Source: an uncultured Ruminococcus sp.
Lineage (GTDB): Bacteria > Bacillota > Clostridia > Lachnospirales > Lachnospiraceae
Reading direction: 5' to 3'
Assembly: GCA_900544395.1 (NCBI GenBank)
Contig: UQVC01000064.1
Span: forward strand, 1-6,214
Length of the DNA: 6,214 nt
In this document: positions 1-4,736 of the stretch, piece after piece
Position numbering within the stretch: position 1 is the first letter of the stretch
How the letters are laid out: each line of letters starts with the position of its first letter
Position numbers and translations under genes: made by a program
Notes under the pieces: generated by a model
Told to the model about the DNA's origin: nothing
The model's input: only the letters and a program-made list of their open reading frames with translations
Databases searched by the model: none

Positions 1-2
1 CT

Positions 3-440
3 GTTTATGAAAATTTAAGTGCAGTGGATAATCTGAAAGTGCGGACATGGACGCTTGGGATTTCAGATGCCCGGATTCTGGAGGTACTTGATATTGTGGA
101 TCTGAAAAATACGGGGAAAAAGCAGGTGGGAAAGTTTTCCATGGGAATGAAGCAGCGGCTGGGAATTGCGGTGGCATTGTTAAATGATCCGGATTTTCTG
201 ATCCTGGACGAACCAGCGAACGGACTGGATCCGTTTGGAATCCGTCAGCTTCGGGAAATGCTGGTTTCTTTTGCAGAAAGTGGGATGACAGTACTTGTCT
301 CCAGCCATATTTTAGGTGAAATCCAGCAAACGGCAGACTACATTGGAATCCTGGCAAATGGAGTATTGGGATATCAGGGTGGACAGCAGGAAAATCTGGA
401 AGAATTGTTCACGGAAATTGTGAGCAGAAACAGGGGGTGA
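3..440 (+). CDS. Lantibiotic/bacteriocin protection ABC transporter, ATP-binding subunit (LanF/BcrA type), 5' partial
   Basis: ATPase subunit that would power export of lantibiotic-like peptides from the membrane together with the two permeases that follow. The reading frame is open from the left edge, so the Walker A loop and N-terminus lie outside the window; about 145 residues are visible. The first visible residues (YENLSAVDNLK) match the segment that follows the Q-loop in this family. Next come an ABC signature of the FSMGMKQR form at about 135-158, Walker B with D-loop (FLILDEPANGLDP) at about 198-232, and the switch histidine in SSHIL at about 301-315. The FSMGM variant in place of LSGGQ is usual for BcrA/LanF-type ATPases and does not indicate loss of function. 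The short C-terminus after the H-loop also fits LanF proteins of about 230 residues. The GTG at 24 is an internal valine, not the start. The next gene begins 6 nt after the stop, so they are probably co-transcribed. Confidence 0.93.
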   Translation, partial: VYENLSAVDNLKVRTWTLGISDARILEVLDIVDLKNTGKKQVGKFSMGMKQRLGIAVALLNDPDFLILDEPANGLDPFGIRQLREMLVSFAESGMTVLVSSHILGEIQQTADYIGILANGVLGYQGGQQENLEELFTEIVSRNRG

Positions 441-446
441 ACGGAT

Positions 447-1226
447 ATGAGAGCATATATCAAGGCAGAGCTTCTGAAAAACAGACATTCCGAATGGGCA
501 AGACTGATGGTTATTTTTCCTACAATATCGATTTTATGTTCCGTATATTTTTCGTTTGGAAATGCAGCATATTATCAGATGAATCAGTATAACTGGTGGT
601 ATATGTGTTTCCTTCCAATCCAGGTAATCGCAGACAGTATTTTTATCTGCCGGAGGGAGAAACGTCTGAAGTACAGAGCAGTGCAGATGCTTCCTGTATC
701 AGCAGGGAAGATCTGGACAGCAAAGGTTGTCAGCTGCATTGGGCAGATCATTGTAAGTACAGGAATGATCGCAGCGGCGGTGGCCGGAATCAGTTTGGTT
801 TTGAAACAATTATTTACCGGAGGAAATCTATTTTCCCCGATTACTGTGGCAGCAGCGTGGGGACTGTTAGTTTGCGCGATATGCTGGCAGATTCCTTTGT
901 GGATGTTTTGTTATCAAAAGACGGGGATGGTCCTGACCTTTTTACTTGGGATGGGAGCGAATTCGATTCTTTCGACTGTTTGGACAACAGGATCCAGATG
1001 GTGGATGAATCCGTTTGCAATTCTGCCAAGGCTGATGTGTCCGGTTCTTCAAATACTGCCAAACGGACTTCCGGCAGTGCCGGAAAGCGTCATGTTTACG
1101 CCGCAGGTACTGGAAAAGAGTGTGATCGTTCCGGGAATCTTACTCAGTATGGGATTATTTGCCCTGTTGACAGCTATGACAGCAAGATGGTATCAGCGGA
1201 GGATGGAAGCCGGATGGGAAAAATAA
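447..1226 (+). CDS. Lantibiotic immunity ABC transporter permease, MutE/EpiE (LanE) family
   Basis: Integral membrane subunit of a LanFEG-type three-gene exporter that protects cells from lantibiotic-class peptides. The 259-residue product has the family layout: a short N-terminal amphipathic stretch (MRAYIKAELLKNRHSEWARL) and six hydrophobic segments at about 20-38, 50-68, 93-119, 131-155, 160-180 and 226-247, with a basic C-terminal tail. The WWYMCFLP stretch at 50-57, the charged loop with K-Y-R around 70-80, and the LPVS..K.W.AK segment at about 82-93 are typical of MutE/EpiE permeases. The length is normal. ATG 447 is preceded by the purine-rich AGGGGG at 432-437, at suitable spacing. 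The end overlaps the next permease by 13 nt, which suggests translational coupling and equal production of the two partners. Substrate specificity cannot be read from the sequence. Confidence 0.92.
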   Translation: MRAYIKAELLKNRHSEWARLMVIFPTISILCSVYFSFGNAAYYQMNQYNWWYMCFLPIQVIADSIFICRREKRLKYRAVQMLPVSAGKIWTAKVVSCIGQIIVSTGMIAAAVAGISLVLKQLFTGGNLFSPITVAAAWGLLVCAICWQIPLWMFCYQKTGMVLTFLLGMGANSILSTVWTTGSRWWMNPFAILPRLMCPVLQILPNGLPAVPESVMFTPQVLEKSVIVPGILLSMGLFALLTAMTARWYQRRMEAGWEK

Positions 1227-1987
1227 AAAAACTGGTGGGAAGTGAATTCTTAAAATTGAAAGGAACCTGGATTTTCTGGATCCATTTGGGAGTTCCTGTT
1301 GCAGGCGCGGGATTGTTTTTATTGTATGGAGTGGCTGCAAAAAGAGAATGGCAGAGTGTACTGGAATTTTATGCAGAAACACTTGCGATCGTGTACCCGT
1401 CTGTTTCTGCGATCATCTGTATGCAGTCTGTGATGCAGGAATTAAAGGCGGGAAATTTTCAAAATCTGCTGTGTGTGTCAACATTGCGCTGGAGCGCAGT
1501 GTTGAGAAAGATACTCACACTTTGGATTCTCGGACTGGCGGCATCACTGCTTGCTTTTTTACTCTTTGGAATGGGTATCTGGGGAACGAAAGCTGCGTGG
1601 AATCTGTCGGTAAAAGAATATCTTATATGCGGGCTGATCTTGTGGATAACGCAGGCAGGAATCTATCTTCTGCACTTTTTTCTGGCAATGCGTTTCGGAA
1701 GTGGAGCCTGTCTGGGAGCAGGGGTGACGCAGAGTCTGATTGCGGCACTGCTCTTTACCGGATTAGGAGACGGACTCTGGATGTGGTTTCCATGTGGATG
1801 GAGTGGACATCTGCTGTTGTATTATGTAAAATGGAAAACAGAGAGCGAAGTGTTTAAAATGGCGGGAGAAATGCTGAAAGAACAGATCAGGACGGGCGTT
1901 CTCTCAATGGTGGGAATGACGATAACAGGGCTGATCCTCTGGTGTATCTGGATACAGCATCACGACAGAAAAAGCATTTCACAATGA
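1214..1987 (+). CDS. Lantibiotic immunity ABC transporter permease, MutG (LanG) family
   Basis: Second membrane subunit of the peptide-protection exporter, 257 residues. The frame is open much further upstream, but that part runs inside the preceding permease gene and encodes nothing coherent. ATG 1214 gives a typical LanG N-terminus (MGKIKKLVGSEFLKLKGTW) and follows GGAGG at 1198-1202, 11 nt upstream. Hydrophobic segments lie at about 19-41, 53-74, 99-123, 136-158, 165-183 and 226-247. A conserved-looking cytoplasmic loop (QELKAGNFQNLL) at 75-86 is characteristic of MutG/NisG-like permeases. The gene overlaps the end of the MutE-type gene by 13 nt, and the response regulator starts 18 nt after its stop, so it sits in the middle of an apparent five-gene operon. 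No damage is visible. Confidence 0.9.
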   Translation: MGKIKKLVGSEFLKLKGTWIFWIHLGVPVAGAGLFLLYGVAAKREWQSVLEFYAETLAIVYPSVSAIICMQSVMQELKAGNFQNLLCVSTLRWSAVLRKILTLWILGLAASLLAFLLFGMGIWGTKAAWNLSVKEYLICGLILWITQAGIYLLHFFLAMRFGSGACLGAGVTQSLIAALLFTGLGDGLWMWFPCGWSGHLLLYYVKWKTESEVFKMAGEMLKEQIRTGVLSMVGMTITGLILWCIWIQHHDRKSISQ

Positions 1988-2005
1988 CAGGAAAGAGGAG
2001 TCAAA

Positions 2006-2664
2006 ATGGCATGGATATTGGCGGTAGATGATGAAGAAGGGATTCGAAATCTGATTCAGAATGCATTGGAAAAAGACGGACATCGAGTGAGTGTATGTGA
2101 AAATACAGAGGTGATAAAGGAAAAGGACTTGATTCGCTATGATCTGATTTTGCTGGATATCATGATGCCGGGAACAGACGGCATTACCTGGTGCAAAAAG
2201 ATCAGACGGTATGTGGACTGCCCGATTTTGTTTCTGACAGCAAAAGCGGAGGAAAAAAGTATCATGGAAGGGCTTGGTTCCGGTGGAGATGATTACATCT
2301 GTAAGCCGTTTGGAATCGGAGAACTCCGGGCAAGGGTTGCGGCACATTTGCGAAGAGAAGCCAGAGAAAAAACACATGCAGTGGAAATTTCAGGAGTACG
2401 TTTTGATTTGGCAGGAAAGAGTGTTTGGGTGGGGAAGAGAAAATTCCTCTGACGAAAAGTGAATATGAGATCAGTGAGCTTCTGGCATTAAACCATGGAC
2501 AGTTTTTTTCCAAAGAGAAAATTTTTGAGCGTGTATTTGGATATGAGAGAGAAAGTGACAGCTCCGCAATTACAGAGCATGTGAAAAATATTCGGGCAAA
2601 ATTTGCCAGATATGGGAAGAAGAATATACAGACAGTGTGGGGGATCGGGTACAAGTGGGAGTAA
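2006..2664 (+). pseudogene. Response regulator, OmpR/PhoB-type, frameshifted between receiver and DNA-binding domains
   Basis: Transcription factor of the two-component system next to the transporter, expected to activate it in response to peptide stress. ATG 2006 follows AGAGGAG at 1994-2000. The first frame gives 148 residues and stops at 2450-2452. It carries a full receiver domain: acidic pair D8/D9, phosphoacceptor D51 in LLDIMMPG, T78, and K100 in KPFG. The winged-helix effector domain continues in the -1 frame to 2664 (KIPLTKSEYEI, then SSAITEHVKNIRAKF, ending TVWGIGYKWE). Adding one base in the GGGG run (2431-2434) or the AAAA run (2440-2443) restores one protein of about 219 residues, the normal family length. 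As read, the product would be a receiver without DNA binding. Lost base, sequencing error and programmed -1 slippage all remain possible; loss of function is the simplest reading. The end overlaps the kinase start. Confidence 0.88.
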
Positions 2665-4025
2665 GGCAAAAGAATATTTCAGGGATTTTCAGAGGTTTTC
2701 TGTTTAGCTTTTTACTTGCAGGAGCAGCAACGATACTGGTTTTGGGAGTGGTTGTCCAGATTTTGACCATAAAGGCGGTGATACATCCTGCTAATTATGA
2801 TGAACAGCAGTTGGAGCAAAAAAGGGAAGAAATCCAGACAGCAGAAAAAGTGGAGGAAAAAATGCTTCCATACGGAACCAGGTTTGGAGTGTTTGACAAT
2901 TCAGGCAGGTGGATTTACGGAACATTTACAGAATCAGAAAGAGAAGAAGTATGGGAAGCTGTTCTGGAAGAAAAAAATGAAATCAGCAGCGGATATCTGA
3001 AACGATTCCAGAGAGAAGAGGGAATCTGTCTGGTATCCTATCAGCTTCGTGTTCAATTTGGGAATCCGGCACTCAGAGAACAGTTTCCGCATGTTCTGGA
3101 ATTACTTTTGCTGGCAGCGCTTTTGATTTTTTGTGCGGAAGTGATGTTTTTGATTCGATATTTCAGCCGAAAGATTAAACAAGAACTTCAAAAAATTGAA
3201 TGGATGACAGAAAAAATTGAGCATCAGGATCTGGAATTTCCATGTCCGGATTCTCAGGTTCTGGAAATCAAGAAAATCCTGGAGACGTTCGGAAAAATGC
3301 GGGATACACTGAAAGAGTCTCTGATGAAGCAGTGGGAGCTTGAATCAGCCAGAAAAGAGCAGATGGGAGCGCTGGCGCATGATCTGAAGACGCCTTTGAC
3401 TGTGATTCGGGGGAATGTACAGTTGATGGAAGAGGCAGAGAGTCTGGAAGAAGCACAAAAGTACAGCCTTGCATTGGAACAGGAAATTCGGGGAATCGAA
3501 GAGTATCTGCAGATTTTGCAGGAGATGATCTCCACAGGAGGTTATCAGATGTACAAAAAAGAACAGGTGGACATACGAGAATTGACAGGACGATTCAGAG
3601 ATCGGATCGAAGCGGCGGCTGCCGGGAAAAAGCAAACGATTCAGTTTGCATGTGAAAATCTGCCAAAGTGGATTTGTGTCAATGAGAAATTGTTGATACG
3701 GTCATGGGAAAATCTGGTATATAACGCAATCGAATATACACCACAGGGAGGAATGATAAGAATCTGTATATCGGAGGTAAATGAACAACTGGAAATTTCC
3801 GTAGAGGATGAGGGAAGCGGATTTTCGGCGGAAGATCTGCAGTCTGCAAAATAACTGTTTTATCAGGGAGACAAAAGCAGACATTCCAGGAAACATTACG
3901 GGATGGGATTGTATCTGGCAGAGCAATTTGCAAAAGAAAACGGAGGAAGTCTTACATTGGCCAACTCTACGAGGATGAAAGGTGCATGGGTGAGACTGCG
4001 GATTGCGAAAGAATCCCAGAAATAA
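2655..4025 (+). pseudogene. Sensor histidine kinase (LanK/BceS-like), interrupted by an in-frame stop at 3852-3854
   Basis: Membrane sensor kinase expected to phosphorylate the adjacent response regulator. GTG 2655 is my preferred start because it lies just before the first membrane segment and overlaps the regulator by 10 nt; GTG 2637 is an alternative. Numbering from 2655, TM1 is at about 10-35, an extracytoplasmic region with a charged, possibly coiled part at about 36-146, and TM2 at about 147-170. The H box (ALAHDLKTPLT) has its phosphoacceptor H242 at 3378-3380, the N box (ENLVYNAIEYTP) has N357, and the G1 box reads DEGSGF. Translation then stops at TAA 3852-3854. The same frame continues with LFYQGDKSR, the G2 box YGMGLYLAEQF at about 3897-3929, and a normal C-terminus ending at 4023-4025. 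GAA to TAA would explain the stop, since glutamate suits that position. The roughly 399-residue product lacks the G2 box and should not bind ATP properly. Confidence 0.88.
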
Positions 4026-4029
4026 GTAA

Positions 4030-4058
4030 TTGCAAAAGTTTGAAAAACGATATAGAAT
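4030..4058 (+). promoter_or_regulatory. Putative sigma-A promoter for the ArsC/Spx-family gene
   Basis: TTGCAA at 4030-4035 and TAGAAT at 4053-4058 are separated by 17 nt, a fair match to -35 and -10 elements (4/6 and 5/6). Transcription would begin near 4065, about 35 nt before ATG 4099. The site lies immediately after the end of the broken kinase gene, so the next gene could be expressed independently of the upstream operon. AT-rich sequence yields chance matches, so this is tentative. Confidence 0.45.
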
Positions 4059-4098
4059 ACAAATGAAATCTAATACGAAAAGAAAGGAAGACAGACCG

Positions 4099-4446
4099 AT
4101 GTTATTTGTACACTATCCGAAATGTACCACATGTAAACGTGCTAAAAAGTGGCTGGATGAGCATCAGATTTCTTATGAAGAACGAGATATCAAAGAGAAT
4201 AACCCGGCACTGGAAGAGTTAAAAGAATGGTATCAGAGAAGCGGGCTTCCTCTTAAGCGTTTCTTTAATACAAGCGGAATGCTTTACAAAGAGATGAAGT
4301 TAAAAGATAAACTTCCGGAAATGAGCGAGGACGAACAGCTGACACTGCTTGCTTCAGACGGAATGCTTGTAAAGCGTCCAATCGTAGTAACGGAGGATCA
4401 GGTGCTGGTTGGATTTAAAGAGGCTCAGTGGGAAGAAATACTGTAA
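4099..4446 (+). CDS. ArsC/Spx-family thioredoxin-fold protein (arsenate reductase-like)
   Basis: Small cytoplasmic protein of the ArsC/Spx/YffB family, 115 residues, the usual length. It starts with a beta strand followed by a CxxC motif (YPKCTTCKRAKKWL, C9 and C12). It continues with YEERDIKEN at about 26-34, FNTSG at 56-60, and ends with the family block VKRPIVVTEDQVLVGF at 91-106, whose R93 corresponds to the conserved arginine after the lysine. The frame is open upstream to 4030, but ATG 4099 is preferred because AAAGGAAG (4083-4090) lies 8 nt before it and homology begins there. Family members include glutaredoxin- or thioredoxin-linked arsenate reductases and the transcriptional regulator Spx, which contacts RNA polymerase. 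The CxxC fits Spx and many annotated 'arsenate reductase family' proteins. No other arsenic gene is nearby, so arsenate reduction is not supported by context. Its true role is not assignable from sequence alone. Confidence 0.88.
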   Translation: MLFVHYPKCTTCKRAKKWLDEHQISYEERDIKENNPALEELKEWYQRSGLPLKRFFNTSGMLYKEMKLKDKLPEMSEDEQLTLLASDGMLVKRPIVVTEDQVLVGFKEAQWEEIL

Positions 4447-4463
4447 TTTGGAAAAGATAAGGC

Positions 4464-4492
4464 TTGCCAGGATGTGGAGTCTGTGATATGGT
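4464..4492 (+). promoter_or_regulatory. Putative sigma-A promoter with extended -10 for the ABC-F leader transcript
   Basis: TTGCCA at 4464-4469 (5/6 match to the -35 consensus) is followed after 17 nt by TATGGT at 4487-4492 (4/6), with TG at 4484-4485 forming an extended -10. Transcription would begin near 4499. This leaves room for the ribosome binding site of the first leader ORF and gives an untranslated leader of about 240 nt before the ABC-F start. Confidence 0.55.
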
Positions 4493-4523
4493 AAACCCAG
4501 AATAAAGTGAAAGAGGTGAAAGG

Positions 4524-4547
4524 ATGATTCATTTTTCTTGCAGATAA
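4524..4547 (+). CDS. Leader peptide MIHFSCR (7 codons) upstream of the ABC-F gene
   Basis: A very short ORF, ATG 4524 to TAA 4545-4547, encoding MIHFSCR. It is preceded by GAGGTGA at 4513-4519, a strong match to the anti-Shine-Dalgarno sequence at good spacing and better than many full genes have. Its codons 3-7 contain TTTTTCTTGCAG (4532-4543), which resembles the 3' arm of the terminator downstream and can pair with a segment at 4597-4608. Antibiotic-resistance ABC-F genes in Firmicutes are known to be controlled by short leader ORFs, so the likely role is a sensor for stalled ribosomes rather than a functional peptide. Translation has not been shown. Confidence 0.65.
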   Translation: MIHFSCR

Positions 4548-4713
4548 GGAGTTTCATAACAGCAGTGATTGTGAAGATACACAATGATTGCGTCTTTTTG
4601 CAGGAAAGTTAAGAATCTGATTCACGGATATAGAGAGCGTTTGATGTCATACAGTTTGTATGGCTCAGAAGTGATGTGAGAAAAGCTGCAGGAATAACTT
4701 TCTTGCAGCTTTT
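4532..4713 (+). promoter_or_regulatory. Putative ribosome-mediated transcription attenuator (alternative hairpins)
   Basis: Four segments can pair in competing ways. Segment 1 (4533-4544, inside the leader ORF) pairs with segment 2 (4597-4608) over 12 bp including three G-U pairs. Segment 2 (4599-4611, TGCAGGAAAGTTA) pairs with 4695-4707 (TAACTTTCTTGCA) over 13 bp with one G-U, occupying the loop and 3' arm of the terminator. Segment 2 can also pair more weakly with the terminator 5' arm (4595-4603 with 4686-4694). The terminator itself pairs 4681-4694 with 4700-4713. Inferred logic: the 1:2 hairpin leaves the terminator free to form, whereas a ribosome stalled on the leader ORF covers segment 1, frees segment 2 and blocks the terminator. 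Pairings were found by eye, and no folding energies were computed. Confidence 0.6.
4584..4679 (+). CDS. Possible second leader ORF (31 codons), uncertain
   Basis: ATG 4584 opens a 31-codon frame starting MIASFCRK and ending at TGA 4677-4679, directly before the terminator stem. Its start resembles the first leader ORF (MI...CR), because both sit on similar TTTTT...TGCAG segments. Its ribosome binding site is weak (GTGAAGA at 4571-4577). Ribosomes finishing here would cover the 5' arm of the terminator, so its translation could also influence read-through. It may equally be a chance ORF. Confidence 0.25.
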   Translation: MIASFCRKVKNLIHGYRERLMSYSLYGSEVM

Positions 4714-4715
4714 TT
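4681..4715 (+). terminator. Intrinsic terminator inside the ABC-F leader
   Basis: AAAAGCTGCAGGAA (4681-4694) pairs with TTCTTGCAGCTTTT (4700-4713) through 14 bp with one G-U, around the loop TAACT, and the T-run extends over 4710-4715. The core is a 10-bp stem (4685-4694 with 4700-4709) followed by six T. It ends 6 nt before the ribosome binding site AGGAGGT (4722-4728) of the ABC-F gene. It cannot be the end of that gene's own transcript and is far from the preceding gene end, so a conditional (attenuator) role is more likely than simple termination. Confidence 0.8.
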
Positions 4716-4736
4716 GACGTCAGGAGGTATGCAAGT

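Noticed and set aside
135..158. Non-canonical ABC signature FSMGM in the first ATPase
   Set aside because: This variant is normal for BcrA/LanF-type ATPases, so it is not a defect.
596..1213. Long open upstream extension of the MutG-type permease frame (206 codons)
   Set aside because: It lies entirely inside the well-supported MutE-type permease gene and encodes no coherent domain; LanG homology begins at ATG 1214 with its own ribosome binding site.
1348..1857. Plus-strand ORF of 169 codons inside the MutG-type gene
   Set aside because: It is an out-of-frame shadow of a membrane protein gene, with no domain and no start signal.
4030..4098. N-terminal extension of the ArsC/Spx-family protein
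   Set aside because: The extra 23 residues are basic and unlike the family, overlap the predicted promoter, and lack a ribosome binding site; ATG 4099 has one.
4447..4463. Terminator for the ArsC/Spx-family gene
   Set aside because: No stable hairpin with a T-run is visible before the ABC-F promoter; read-through into the leader is possible.
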